A stretch of DNA of 64,000 nucleotides from Streptomyces parvus (GCF_032121415.1 NZ_CP135079.1:3782001-3846000), one strand, 5' to 3'. Positions 7,672-16,780 are shown, numbered from the stretch's first letter. Translations and numbers: made by a program. Notes: generated by a model not told the origin, from the sequence alone.

Positions 7672-9132
7672 TCATGCCGGACTGTTCGGCTTGTTGCGCG
7701 CTGCCCTCGCCCGCTCTTCGGCGAGACGGCGGTGTTCGGCCGCTTTGCGCTCGTGGATGGCGGCCATTCGCAGGTGATATTCCGGATCATCCTGCTCGTA
7801 GACGTCCGGTACCCCGGATTCGTCCTCGTCCAGCTCCTCGGCCTCGTACAGCTCCCGGTACTTGCGTACGCGGAGCTTGAGCAGCACACAGGCGATCAGG
7901 GCGGCGGTCAGCGACCCGATCAGGACGGCGGCCTTGATCTCGTTGACCATCTCCGGGTCGCCCTCGAAGGCGAGTTCGCCGATGAGCAGGGAGACGGTGA
8001 AGCCGATGCCGGCGAGAGAGGCGAGCGCCAGGACATCGGCCCAGGCCAGATCCTTGTTCAGCTCCGCCCTGGTGAAGCGGGCGGCCAGATAGGTGCCGCC
8101 GAAGATGCCGACGGTCTTGCCGACGACGAGACCGAGGACGACGCCGAGCGTCTCGGGCCGGGTGAAGACGCCCGCCAGCGCCTCGCCGTTCAGCGCGACC
8201 CCGGCCGAGAACAGGGCGAACAGCGGGACGGCGATCCCGGCCGACAGCGGGCGGACGAGGTGCTCGATGTGTTCGCCGGGGGAGTGCTGCTCGCCCTCGC
8301 GCCGGGTGCAGCGCAGCATCAGGCCCATGGCGACCCCGGCGATGGTGGCGTGGACGCCGCTGTTGTACATCAGGCCCCAGATGACCAGGGCGAGTGGGAC
8401 GTAGACGTACCAGCCGCGTACGTCGAAACGGAGGAGGAGGTAGAAGACGGCCAGGCCGAGGACAGCCCCGCCGAGGGCCAGGAAGTTCAGGTCCGAGGTG
8501 AAGAACACCGCGATGATCAGGATCGCGAAGAGGTCGTCGACGACGGCCAGGGTCAGCAGGAAGGCGCGCAGCGCGGACGGCAGCGAGGTGCCGATCACCG
8601 CGAGGACGGCGAGGGCGAAGGCGATGTCGGTGGCTGTGGGGACCGCCCAGCCGTCCGTCGAGCCGCCGCCGATGACGGTGGTGAGGAAGTAGACGAGGGC
8701 GGGCACGGCCATACCGCACAGGGCCGCCACCACGGGGAGGGCCGCGGCCTTGGGATCGCGGAGTTCGCCCGCGACCAGTTCGCGCTTCAGCTCGACACCG
8801 GCGACGAAGAAGAAGACGGCGAGCAGTCCGTCCGCCGCCCAGTGCGCCACGGAGAGGTCCAGGCCGAGGGCGCCGGGGCCGAAGTGGAAGTCGCTGACGT
8901 CCTCGTACGAGCCGCCGAAGGCGTTGGCCCAGACGAGTGCCGCGACCGCTGCCACCAACAGCAGGACACCGCCGACGGTCTCGGTACGGAGGGCCTCCGC
9001 CACGTAGTTCCGCTCGGGGAGCGAGAGCCTGCCGAGCAGCGGGCGGCGGGGCGGCGCGGGGGCGGGCGGCGGGGTGTGCCGGTTGGGCGGTGCCACGGGA
9101 GAGACCTCCAGCTGGGGACGGCGTACGGGCAT
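7672..9132 (-). CDS. nhaA: Na+/H+ antiporter NhaA
   Basis: This 486-residue polytopic membrane protein has the NhaA hallmarks GVELKRELVAGEL, TATDIAFALAVLA and the ion-binding pair in AVVDDLFAILIIAV (the two Asp that bind Na+/H+ in E. coli NhaA). It exchanges internal Na+ for external H+ and supports pH and salt homeostasis. It has about 30 extra Pro-rich N-terminal residues and a charged cytoplasmic C-terminal tail of about 60 residues beyond the E. coli protein. It is first in a likely operon with the holin-like and epoxide-hydrolase-like genes. Confidence 0.96.
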   Translation of the reverse strand: MPVRRPQLEVSPVAPPNRHTPPPAPAPPRRPLLGRLSLPERNYVAEALRTETVGGVLLLVAAVAALVWANAFGGSYEDVSDFHFGPGALGLDLSVAHWAADGLLAVFFFVAGVELKRELVAGELRDPKAAALPVVAALCGMAVPALVYFLTTVIGGGSTDGWAVPTATDIAFALAVLAVIGTSLPSALRAFLLTLAVVDDLFAILIIAVFFTSDLNFLALGGAVLGLAVFYLLLRFDVRGWYVYVPLALVIWGLMYNSGVHATIAGVAMGLMLRCTRREGEQHSPGEHIEHLVRPLSAGIAVPLFALFSAGVALNGEALAGVFTRPETLGVVLGLVVGKTVGIFGGTYLAARFTRAELNKDLAWADVLALASLAGIGFTVSLLIGELAFEGDPEMVNEIKAAVLIGSLTAALIACVLLKLRVRKYRELYEAEELDEDESGVPDVYEQDDPEYHLRMAAIHERKAAEHRRLAEERARAARNKPNSPA

Positions 9133-9271
9133 GATCGGTCGACGTGCCGACCAGACTTCCCGGCGCCCCTGTGGAGATGTTCTCTGAAATTGTCCGAACG
9201 GGTCGGTGAAGCGCCCACCCTACCTGGGGGTGCGGAGCGGGATCGTACGAGGTGATCATCGGCCTGAATGC

Positions 9272-9308
9272 CCGATGGGCACCCGGCGTGTCGCCGGATG
9301 CCCATCGG
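9272..9308 (-). terminator. Near-perfect 16-bp hairpin downstream of acsA
   Basis: CCGATGGGCA-C-CCGGC (9272-9287) pairs with 9293-9308 with one mismatch around a 5-nt loop. It lies 74 bp beyond the acsA stop on the acsA strand, so it is the likely acsA terminator and separates acsA from nhaA. Confidence 0.6.
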
Positions 9309-9381
9309 AGCCTTACTCGTGCAGCTGTGTCTCGCGTGCGGTGATGTCCGTGCGGCCGTACGCGTGCGGTGTCCCGTGCTG

Positions 9382-11340
9382 TCAGTCCTCGTCGGACGAG
9401 GAGGACGGCAGCTGGGTGGTGATCAGGTCCATCACCGAGGAGTCGGTCAGCGTCGTGACGTCGCCCAGCTCGCGGTTCTCGGCGACATCGCGCAGCAGGC
9501 GCCGCATGATCTTGCCGGACCGGGTCTTCGGCAGCTCGGCGACCGGCAGCACCCGCTTGGGCTTGGCGATCGGGCCGAGCGTCGCGCCGACGTGGTTGCG
9601 CAGGTCCGCGACCAGCTCGTCGGAGGCGGTCGCCGTACCGCGCAGGATCACGAACGCCACGATGGCCTGACCGGTCGTCTCGTCGGCGGCGCCGACCACG
9701 GCGGCCTCGGCGACCGACGGGTGGGAGACGAGGGCCGACTCGACCTCGGTGGTCGAGATGTTGTGCCCGGAGACGAGCATGACGTCGTCGACCCGGCCGA
9801 GCAGCCAGACGTCGCCGTCCTCGTCCTTCTTCGCCCCGTCGCCCGCGAAGTACTTGCCCTCGAAGCGCGACCAGTAGGTGTCGATGAAGCGCTGGTCGTC
9901 GCCCCAGATGGTGCGGAGCATGGAGGGCCACGGCTCGGTGAGGACGAGGTAGCCGCCCCCGCCGTTCGGCACCTCGGTGGCCTCGTCGTCCACGACGGTG
10001 GCGGAGATGCCGGGCAGCGCGCGGTGGGCGCTTCCCGGCTTCGTCTCCGTCACTCCGGGCAGCGGCGAGATCATCATCGCGCCGGTCTCGGTCTGCCACC
10101 AGGTGTCCACGATGGGGCACTTGTCGGCACCGATGTTCTTCCGGTACCACATCCACGCCTCGGGGTTGATCGGCTCACCGACCGAACCGAGGACGCGGAG
10201 CGAGGACAGGTCGAACTTGGCGGGGATGTCGTCGCCCCACTTCATGAACGTACGGATGGCCGTCGGGGCGGTGTAGAGGATCGTGACGCCGTACTTCTGC
10301 ACGATCTCCCAGAACCGCCCCTGGTGCGGGGTGTCCGGGGTGCCCTCGTACATGACCTGTGTCGCGCCGTTGGCCAGAGGCCCGTAGACGATGTACGAGT
10401 GGCCGGTGACCCAGCCGATGTCGGCGGTGCACCAGTAGACGTCGGACTCCGGCTTGAGGTCGAAGACCGCGTGGTGGGTGTACGACGCCTGGGTGAGGTA
10501 GCCGCCGGAGGTGTGCAGGATGCCCTTCGGCTTACCCGTGGTGCCCGAGGTGTAGAGGATGAAGAGCGGGTGCTCCGCGTCGAAGGCCTCGGGGGTGTGC
10601 TCGGCGGACTGCCGGGCGGTGATCTCGTGCCACCAGACGTCGCGGCCCTCGGTCCAGGCGGTGTCCTGGCCGGTGCGGCGGACCACGAGGACGTGCTCGA
10701 CGCTGTCGAACCGGGCGACGGCGTCGTCGACGGCGGGCTTCAGCGCGGAGGGCTTGCCGCGACGGTAGCCGCCGTCGGCCGTGATGACGACCTTGGCGTC
10801 CGCGTCCTTGATACGGGCGGCGATGGCGTCGGCCGAGAAGCCGCCGAAGACCACGGAGTGCGCGGCGCCGATGCGGGCGCAGGCCAGCATCGCGACGGCG
10901 GCCTCGGGGATCATCGGCAGATAGACGGCGACCCGGTCGCCCTTGCCGACGCCCAGCTCGGTGAGGGCGTTGGCGGCCCGGGAGACCTCGTCCTTCAGCT
11001 CCGCGTAGGTGATGGCCCGGCTGTCGCCCGGCTCGCCCTCGAAGTGGATGGCGACCCGGTCGCCGTTGCCCGCCTCGACGTGGCGGTCCACGCAGTTGTA
11101 CGCGACGTTCAGCTTGCCGTCCGCGAACCACTTGGCGAAGGGCGGGTTGCTCCAGTCGAGGGTCTCGGTCGGCTCGGTGGCCCACGTCAGGCGGCGGGCC
11201 TGCTCGGCCCAGAAGCCCAGCCGGTCCGCCTCGGCCTGCTCGTACGCCTCTGCGGTGACGTTGGCGTTGGCGGCCAGCTCGGCAGGCGGAGCGAACTTCC
11301 GCTCTTCCCGAAGCAGGTTGGCCAGGCTCTCGTTGCTCAC
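9382..11340 (-). CDS. acsA: Acetyl-CoA synthetase
   Basis: AMP-forming acetate:CoA ligase. ANL-superfamily motifs are present: YTSGTTGKPKG (ATP loop), TWWQTETG, the hinge region LLGRVDDVMLVSGHNI and the C-terminal PKTRSGKIMRR, whose lysine (about residue 610) is the acetylation-control site of Acs enzymes. The GTG at 11340 gives 652 residues, the standard Acs length, and is preceded by GGGAG. A further upstream start would add 14 residues without homology. It is transcribed away from the downstream lipoprotein gene and probably lies in its own unit. The product channels acetate into central metabolism. Confidence 0.96.
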   Translation of the reverse strand: MSNESLANLLREERKFAPPAELAANANVTAEAYEQAEADRLGFWAEQARRLTWATEPTETLDWSNPPFAKWFADGKLNVAYNCVDRHVEAGNGDRVAIHFEGEPGDSRAITYAELKDEVSRAANALTELGVGKGDRVAVYLPMIPEAAVAMLACARIGAAHSVVFGGFSADAIAARIKDADAKVVITADGGYRRGKPSALKPAVDDAVARFDSVEHVLVVRRTGQDTAWTEGRDVWWHEITARQSAEHTPEAFDAEHPLFILYTSGTTGKPKGILHTSGGYLTQASYTHHAVFDLKPESDVYWCTADIGWVTGHSYIVYGPLANGATQVMYEGTPDTPHQGRFWEIVQKYGVTILYTAPTAIRTFMKWGDDIPAKFDLSSLRVLGSVGEPINPEAWMWYRKNIGADKCPIVDTWWQTETGAMMISPLPGVTETKPGSAHRALPGISATVVDDEATEVPNGGGGYLVLTEPWPSMLRTIWGDDQRFIDTYWSRFEGKYFAGDGAKKDEDGDVWLLGRVDDVMLVSGHNISTTEVESALVSHPSVAEAAVVGAADETTGQAIVAFVILRGTATASDELVADLRNHVGATLGPIAKPKRVLPVAELPKTRSGKIMRRLLRDVAENRELGDVTTLTDSSVMDLITTQLPSSSSDED

Positions 11341-11722
11341 GACTTCTCCCAGTCCCAGGGTGTCCGTTGTGTCCCGGGGCATAGCTCATCAGGCGCGAGG
11401 CCGGGTGACAAGTGTCTGCCGGGAATTGGTTTAGACCTGTGTTCTCGTGTATGGGGCCATGATCCCGCTCCGCGTTCCGGGGCCGCCGAACGGCGCGTGG
11501 CGCGTGGTATTTCCGGCCATCCGAACGGGGTCGTCTGATGGCACGGGTCTGGGCCCCGTCCGGTTCAGGCAGGAGGCGTTCGGGCTAGTTGGTAACCCTT
11601 ATCGGCGAATAAGAAGCTTTTCATTCGGTATGTCGCCCTTGTCTATGCGGGACTGTGTGCGAATTTGGCCGCGCCGTGTCGGCACTCCAACGCAAATGAC
11701 CTGCAAGGAAGAGGGTGGGCGG
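11341..11722. other. Divergent promoter region between acsA and a lipoprotein gene
   Basis: There is no gene here. The stretch around 11590-11660 is AT-rich for this genome and sits about 60-130 bp upstream of the lipoprotein start, so it probably holds that promoter. I cannot name a specific sigma-factor site or operator. Confidence 0.4.
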
Positions 11723-13072
11723 ATGATGGCCGCCACGAAGAGGATCGCTATGGGCGTCATGTCCACGGCCCTGGTCGCCGTTCTCGCGGGCTGTTCCGGC
11801 TCTGTATCCGGCAACGGAACCGGAGGGTCGGCGTCGGGAGGCGCGGAGACCGACGCGGAGAAGGGCGCCCACGGCGCCAAGGAGAACCCGCCCGGCAACG
11901 CCCCGAAGAACGCGGTCAAGCTCATCGGGGACGGCTCCACCGCCTTCACCGGCGTCCAGCCGAACATGCCTGCCGTCAAGCGCCTCGCCCCCGGCGAGAA
12001 GCCTCCCCAGTTCGTGGTGTTCTCCTGGGACGGCGCCGGGGAGGACAGCCAGAAGCTCTTCTCGCACTTCCGCGGCGTGGCCAAGAAGTACAACGCCAAG
12101 ATGACGTACTTCCTGAGCGGCGTGTATCTGCTGCCGGAGCAGAAGAAGGACCTCTACAACCCGCCCCAGCACGCGCCGGGCCGCTCCGACATCGGTTTCA
12201 ACGACACCGAGGGCATCCGCGACACCCTCGCCGAGGTCCGAGCCGCCTGGAAGGAGGGCAACGAGATCGGCACCCACTTCAACGGCCACTTCTGCGGCGC
12301 GGACGGCGGTGTCGGGACCTGGTCCGTCGACGAGTGGAAGAGCGAAATCAGCCAGGCGAAAGCTTTCGTCAAGGGCTGGAAGACCAACGCCCCGGAGCTG
12401 AAGGGCGAGGCGCCGCTCCCCTTCGACTACGAGAAGGAACTGATCGGCGCCCGCACCCCCTGTCTCGAAGGGAAGGAGAACATGGTCGCCGCCGCCCGGA
12501 CCATGGGCTTCCGCTACGACTCCAGCGGCGTCGGCAACCAGGTCTGGCCGCAGAAGAAGGGCGGGGTCTGGGACATTCCGCTCCAGCTCGTCCCGATGCC
12601 CGGCCGTGCCTTCGAGACCCTCTCGATGGACTACAACTTCATGGTCAACCAGTCCGGCACGACCACCCAGGGCGACCCCTCCCAGCACGAGTACTGGGGG
12701 AACCAGATGCGGGACGGGCTGCTCCAGGCCTTCGACCGCTCGTACAAGGGCAATCGGGCTCCCCTGATCATCGGCAACCACTTCGAGTCCTGGAACGGCG
12801 GCACCTATATGCGCGCCATCGAGGAGACCATCGCGAACGTGTGCACCAAGGAGGACGTGCGCTGCGTGTCCTTCCGGCAGCTCGTCGACTGGCTGGACGC
12901 ACAGGACCCGAAGACGCTGGCCAAGCTCACGACGCTCGGCGTCGGCGAGGCCCCCAAGACGGGCTGGGCGTCCTACCTCGGCAAGCAGCAGGGCGCCGCG
13001 CCTGCGGAGAAGCCCGCGGGGAAGCCCGCGGAGGCCGACGCGGGTGCGCCTCCCGCCGGGGCGACTGGCTGA
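11723..13072 (+). CDS. Secreted lipoprotein with polysaccharide-deacetylase (NodB-like) domain
   Basis: A signal peptide of about 20 residues ends in the lipobox LAGC, so the protein should be lipid-anchored outside the cell. The mature part starts with a Gly/Ser/Ala-rich linker, followed by a NodB-like fold. FSWDGAGE replaces the usual TFDDG motif, GTHFNGHF provides the HxxxH metal ligands, and GARTPCLEG is a motif-3-like segment. This suggests a divergent metal-dependent carbohydrate deacetylase acting on the cell wall or a polysaccharide, but the substrate is unknown. The C-terminus is Ala/Pro/Lys-rich. Tandem ATGs at 11723 and 11726 follow an AAGGAAGAGGG leader. A strong hairpin follows the gene. 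Confidence 0.85.
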   Translation: MMAATKRIAMGVMSTALVAVLAGCSGSVSGNGTGGSASGGAETDAEKGAHGAKENPPGNAPKNAVKLIGDGSTAFTGVQPNMPAVKRLAPGEKPPQFVVFSWDGAGEDSQKLFSHFRGVAKKYNAKMTYFLSGVYLLPEQKKDLYNPPQHAPGRSDIGFNDTEGIRDTLAEVRAAWKEGNEIGTHFNGHFCGADGGVGTWSVDEWKSEISQAKAFVKGWKTNAPELKGEAPLPFDYEKELIGARTPCLEGKENMVAAARTMGFRYDSSGVGNQVWPQKKGGVWDIPLQLVPMPGRAFETLSMDYNFMVNQSGTTTQGDPSQHEYWGNQMRDGLLQAFDRSYKGNRAPLIIGNHFESWNGGTYMRAIEETIANVCTKEDVRCVSFRQLVDWLDAQDPKTLAKLTTLGVGEAPKTGWASYLGKQQGAAPAEKPAGKPAEADAGAPPAGATG

Positions 13073-13126
13073 ATCCCGACTGACCTCACCGCGGTCGCCC
13101 AACCAGGGTGTCGCCGCATCACCGCA

Positions 13127-13162
13127 TCGTTCGCCGGCCACCTCGGGGTGGCCGGCGAACGA
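13127..13162. terminator. 16-bp perfect hairpin with TCGG tetraloop
   Basis: TCGTTCGCCGGCCACC (13127-13142) pairs perfectly with 13147-13162 around a TCGG loop. It is downstream of the deacetylase gene and of the convergent ATPase gene, so it can serve both. Confidence 0.75.
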
Positions 13163-13197
13163 CGTTCAGGGGCCGGCGTTCCGCGACGGCTACCGGG

Positions 13198-13284
13198 CGT
13201 GCGGATTCAGGCGGGTGTCGCGAACGCCTGCCCCGGCGTGTTGCGACACCTGTCCCGGCGTGCGGATTCAGGCGGGTGTCGCGA
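13198..13284. repeat. 26-bp direct repeat overlapping a gene's 3' end
   Basis: An identical 26-bp sequence (starting CGTGCGGATTCAGG) occurs at 13198-13223 and 13259-13284, 61 bp apart. The second copy contains the stop codon and last codons of the minus-strand ATPase; the first lies just beyond it. This looks like a local tandem duplication of the gene's end. Confidence 0.8.
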
Positions 13285-14263
13285 CGCTCGCGCTGGCGTG
13301 CCGTTCGTCGAGTACGAAGGCCGGGTCGACCTGGGCCGCCAGGTCGGCGCCGGTCTTCTCGTTGCCCCAGCTCTCGGCGTTCTTCAGGTGGAAGTGGACC
13401 ATCTGGCGCGTGTAGCGCTCCCAGTCGCGCAGCTCGTACGAGTCCTCGGCGGTGTCCTGCAGCGTCTGCAGGGCCATCCGGTTGTCGGCCTCCAGCAACT
13501 CGAACCTGGACGGCCGCCCCTTCTCCATCGACCGCACCCAGTCGGAGTGGCCGATCCCGATCAGCAGGTCGTCGCCGACCTCCGCCCGCAGGAACTCCAG
13601 GTCGTCCGGGCCCTGCACCTTGTTCCCGACGACCTTCAGGGCGACGCCGAAGTCGCGTGCGTACTCCTTGTACTGGCGGTACACCGACACCCCCTTACGG
13701 GTCGGCTCCGCGACCAGGAACGTCATGTCGAAGCGGGTGAACATGCCCGAGGCGAACGAGTCCGAGCCCGCCGTCATGTCGACCACGACGTACTCGTCGG
13801 GGCCGTCGACCAGGTGGTTGAGGCAGAGCTCCACGGCCCCGACCTTGGAGTGGTAGCAGGCGACTCCGAGGTCGGACTCCGTGAAGGGCCCCGTCGCCAT
13901 CAGCCGGATGTCTCCGTCGTCGAGCCGCACCGTACGCGCACACGCGTCGAAGATCGGGTTGTCCTCGCGGACCCGCAGCAGGCGGGAACCCTCGCCGGGC
14001 GGAGTCGTCTTGATCATCGTCTCGGCGGAAGCGATACGGGGGTTGGCACCCCGCAGATAGTCCTTGATGAGGGGGAGGTGGGCGCCCATGGCGGGCAGCG
14101 CGGCGGCCTCCGTGTCGTCCAGTCCGAGGGCTGCCCCCAGGTGCTGGTTGATATCGGCGTCTACAGCGATGACGTGGGCTTCATTGGCAGCGAGGTGGCG
14201 GATGAAGAGCGAGGACAGCGTGGTCTTGCCGCTGCCGCCCTTCCCGACGAAAGCGATCTTCAT
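13268..14263 (-). CDS. CooC/ParA-like P-loop ATPase (MinD superfamily)
   Basis: This ~331-residue SIMIBI-class NTPase has a Walker A GKGGSGKTT at residues 7-15 and the switch segment VVVDMTAGSD, plus AVDADINQH. The deviant Walker A with two lysines is typical of MinD/ParA/CooC proteins, whose members insert metals, position cell structures or partition DNA. Which of these it does cannot be read from sequence, and no carbon-monoxide-dehydrogenase genes are nearby. The ATG at 14263 is chosen because AGG at 14271-14269 is well spaced; a GTG two codons upstream (14269) is also possible. Confidence 0.85.
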   Translation of the reverse strand: MKIAFVGKGGSGKTTLSSLFIRHLAANEAHVIAVDADINQHLGAALGLDDTEAAALPAMGAHLPLIKDYLRGANPRIASAETMIKTTPPGEGSRLLRVREDNPIFDACARTVRLDDGDIRLMATGPFTESDLGVACYHSKVGAVELCLNHLVDGPDEYVVVDMTAGSDSFASGMFTRFDMTFLVAEPTRKGVSVYRQYKEYARDFGVALKVVGNKVQGPDDLEFLRAEVGDDLLIGIGHSDWVRSMEKGRPSRFELLEADNRMALQTLQDTAEDSYELRDWERYTRQMVHFHLKNAESWGNEKTGADLAAQVDPAFVLDERHASASVATPA

Positions 14264-14365
14264 GTTCACCTAGGGTAGTGGTTCCATCGCGGTGCGCTGT
14301 CATCGTTCGTGAAGAAGGCCACTTGAGGGTGGTCCGGGCGGGGTGGGCGCGTAGCCTCGCTACCT

Positions 14366-15190
14366 ATGAGTACGACTGCCTCAGACCCGCTTGCCGCGCT
14401 CGGTTCCCTGCCCGGCGTGCCCGATGCCGTGGACTCCGTGCGCAGGGCCGTCGACCGGGTCTACGGCCACCGCGTCATGCGACGCCGCAGCAACGAGGTC
14501 ACGGCCGAAGCCGCACTGCGGGGTTCTCGTGGTTCGGCCGCACTGGCCGGTGCCGACTGGAACCTCGAAGAGGTCCGACGGCGTACCGACTTCAGCGGGG
14601 AGGACGAGGCGCGCACCGTCGGTGCGGCGCTGCGACTCACCGCGGAAGCGGGGCAACTCCTTTCCATCTGGCGGCAGTCGCCGCTGCGGGTGCTGGCCCG
14701 GCTGCATCTGGTGGCGGCCGGCGGGGCGACCCCCGACGACACGGTGGGGCGCCCTCGGCTCGCGGGTGAGGTCGTGGACGAGCCGCTGATCGAGGCGCGG
14801 CTTCCCGGAGCCGAGGAAGTCGCCGGACGACTCGAGGGGCTCTCGCGCCTGATCATCGCGGGCGGCAGCGCCCCCGCCCTGGTCACGGCCGCCGTGGTGC
14901 ATGGTGAACTGCTGGCGCTGCGCCCCTTCGGCTCGCACAACGGTCTGGTGGCCCGGACGGCCGAGCGCATCGTCCTGATCGGCAGCGGGCTGGACCCGAA
15001 GTCGATCTGCCCGGCCGAGGTGGGGCACGCGGAACAGGGCCGGGCGGCCTATGTCGCGGCTTTCGAGGGCTACACGGCCGGAACCCCCGAGGGCATGGCC
15101 GCCTGGATCACGCACTGCGGGCACTCCATCGAGCTGGGTGTGCGCGAGTCGACCGCGGTGTGCGAGGCCCTCCAGCGAGGCGCCGCCTGA
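14366..15190 (+). CDS. Fic-domain-like protein with degenerate active site
   Basis: This 274-residue protein contains LRPFGSHNGLVARTAER near residue 190, which aligns with the Fic AMP-transferase motif HPFxxGNGRxxR. However, the catalytic His is Arg, the acidic residue is Ser and the final Arg is displaced. The surrounding helical region fits the Fic fold, so I read it as a catalytically altered or dead member; some databases label such proteins as oxidoreductases without evidence. It stands alone between the ATPase (divergent) and the HAD gene (convergent), with a hairpin terminator after it. No function is assigned. Confidence 0.7.
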   Translation: MSTTASDPLAALGSLPGVPDAVDSVRRAVDRVYGHRVMRRRSNEVTAEAALRGSRGSAALAGADWNLEEVRRRTDFSGEDEARTVGAALRLTAEAGQLLSIWRQSPLRVLARLHLVAAGGATPDDTVGRPRLAGEVVDEPLIEARLPGAEEVAGRLEGLSRLIIAGGSAPALVTAAVVHGELLALRPFGSHNGLVARTAERIVLIGSGLDPKSICPAEVGHAEQGRAAYVAAFEGYTAGTPEGMAAWITHCGHSIELGVRESTAVCEALQRGAA

Positions 15191-15606
15191 GAGCCCGGCG
15201 ATGGCCTACGCCGGCGGCGATGGCCTGCGTCGAGTGGTGGCTTGGCCCGGGGCGGTGGCCCGGTGCAAGGGTTGCGGCGGTACCGGAGTGCGGTACCGCC
15301 GCTGGCACGTCGGCCCAGTTACCAAGCGTCCTCGTAAATTGCCCATCAGGTCGGGTGCTTTGCCCGTTACCTGGTGCGGCTGGCCCGTATTCGACGGGTC
15401 GACGTCGCGTGGGTGCTCGGCTTTCGTGCGCGGTCCGTGGGGCCGTTCTGCGTACAACAGGTCATCCTCGCGGATGTCCTTGGTCTCGCGGGCCGTTATG
15501 TCCTTTGTACTCCAGGACCAGGGGAACGGAAACCCCTGGCCCCGCTTCTTTACTTTTAGGTTCAATCAAGGGCGAATCGGACGGGTGTCGCCGCCTGGTT
15601 TCCGTT
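15191..15606. other. Convergent interval with terminator hairpin and a weak ORF
   Basis: A perfect 11-bp hairpin (GCGGCGGTACC at 15274-15284 with 15292-15302) follows the Fic-like gene and probably ends its transcript. The rest (about 15303-15606) is less GC-rich than its surroundings. A minus-strand frame at 15206-15565 (119 codons, starting MNLKVKKRGQG) is open, but its codon use, including a TTA, is not typical, and it overlaps the terminator. I do not call it a gene. Confidence 0.45.
15274..15302 (+). terminator. Hairpin terminator of the Fic-like gene
   Basis: An 11-bp perfect stem with a 7-nt loop lies 84 bp after the stop codon. There is no T-tract. Confidence 0.55.
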
Positions 15607-16452
15607 TCACCCGGGCAGGACGGCCCCGGCGGTACGGCGTCGACTGGCGTACCAGACGAGTCCGGCGGTGACGGCCGCCGCGCCGACTGCGGCCGCCGCC
15701 ACGAGGGCAGGGCGTGGCGGCATCGAGAAGGCGGGCAGGCGCTGCTTGAGCCGGACCGGGCGGTTGAAGACGAGAATCGGCCACTCCCGAAGGGTCGCTT
15801 CGCGGCGCAGCGCGCGGTCGGGGTTGACCGCGTGCGGGTGGCCGACCGACTCCAGCATCGGTACGTCGGTCGCCGAGTCGCTGTAGGCGTAGCAGCGCGA
15901 AAGGTCGTACCCCTCTGAGGCTGCGAGCGCCCTCACGGCCTCGGCCTTGGTGGGTCCGTAGGCGTAGTACTCGATCTCGCCCGTGAAGCAGCCGTCGTCG
16001 CCGACGACCATGCGCGTGGCGACGACGCGGTCGGCGCCGAGCAGTTCACCGATGGGTTCGACGACTTCGGCGCCCGAGGTCGAGACGATGACCACGTCGC
16101 GGCCTGCTGTGTGGTGTTCCTCGATGAGGGTGGCGGCCTCGTCGTAGATGATCGGGTCGATCAGGTCGTGCAGGGTCTCGGCGACGATCTCCTTGACCTG
16201 CTGGACGTTCCACCCCTTGCAGAGGGCGGAGAGGTATTCACGCATCCGCTCCATCTGGTCGTGATCGGCGCCACCGGCGAGGAACACGAACTGTGTGTAC
16301 GCGGTGCGCAGTACAGCGCGGCGGTTGATCAGTCCGCCTTGGTAGAAGGACTTGCTGAAGGTCAGCGTCGAAGACTTCGCAATGACCGTCTTGTCCAGGT
16401 CAAAGAAGGCTGCTGTGCGCGGCGAGAAGCAGTTTTCCACAGCGCTGAGCAT
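15607..16452 (-). CDS. HAD-IB family phosphatase with C-terminal membrane anchor
   Basis: This 281-residue SerB/CicA-type haloacid-dehalogenase hydrolase has the nucleophile motif DLDKT (D18, D20), motif II in VIVSTSGAEVV, the conserved GPTKAEAVR lysine and motif III YSDSATDVPML. One membrane helix at about 250-272 followed by an Arg-rich end should tether it to the membrane. Streptomyces homologs are annotated as affecting morphological differentiation, which I have not verified. It lies divergent to the Tad cluster, as a HAD gene does next to ssd in mycobacteria (Rv3661, from memory). The substrate is unknown. Confidence 0.9.
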   Translation of the reverse strand: MLSAVENCFSPRTAAFFDLDKTVIAKSSTLTFSKSFYQGGLINRRAVLRTAYTQFVFLAGGADHDQMERMREYLSALCKGWNVQQVKEIVAETLHDLIDPIIYDEAATLIEEHHTAGRDVVIVSTSGAEVVEPIGELLGADRVVATRMVVGDDGCFTGEIEYYAYGPTKAEAVRALAASEGYDLSRCYAYSDSATDVPMLESVGHPHAVNPDRALRREATLREWPILVFNRPVRLKQRLPAFSMPPRPALVAAAAVGAAAVTAGLVWYASRRRTAGAVLPG

Positions 16453-16517
16453 AGGGGCCCACCATTCGGCGTAAACTCCGGCGCGTGGGTTTGCCTGAGA
16501 AGGGCCTCGGGTACACC

Positions 16518-16624
16518 ATGGAAGTCACGGATCGTTCGCGACCGTGCTAACCCGGTCCGACTCCTCCCCCCCCCCGAGTCGGCCGTGGGGACGACCCCCG
16601 CTCTCCCCCCCGGCGGGGGTCGTC
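16518..16624 (+). other. Possible leader peptide with two hairpins (attenuator-like or small RNA)
   Basis: ATG at 16518 opens a 10-codon frame ending in Cys-stop (MEVTDRSRPC). It is followed by hairpin CCGACTC/GAGTCGG (16557-16582) and by a perfect 12-bp hairpin GACGACCCCCGC (16590-16601 with 16613-16624). The layout resembles a leader peptide with attenuator or a short terminated RNA. The ribosome-binding site is weakly placed, so the peptide may not be made. Confidence 0.3.
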
Positions 16625-16780
16625 GCATGTCCGGACGCGTTTTAGGGGCGGGAACCACCTTATGTCTCCCGTCTGGCCGTCATCGGCCTGATCGTGTGAG
16701 CCGACCTTCGTGCGACTCGTCTCGTCACAGTGTGTAGCCACGGGGCTGCACTCCGGAAGTCGCTGGTATGGGTGACGAAG

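Noticed and set aside
7787..10156. A 789-codon minus-strand frame spanning nhaA and the end of acsA
   Set aside because: It is in the wrong frame relative to both genes, which have complete domain signatures in other frames.
15206..15565. 119-codon minus-strand frame between the Fic-like and HAD genes
   Set aside because: It has mixed codon use with a TTA codon, overlaps a terminator hairpin, and shows no domain or ribosome-binding site.
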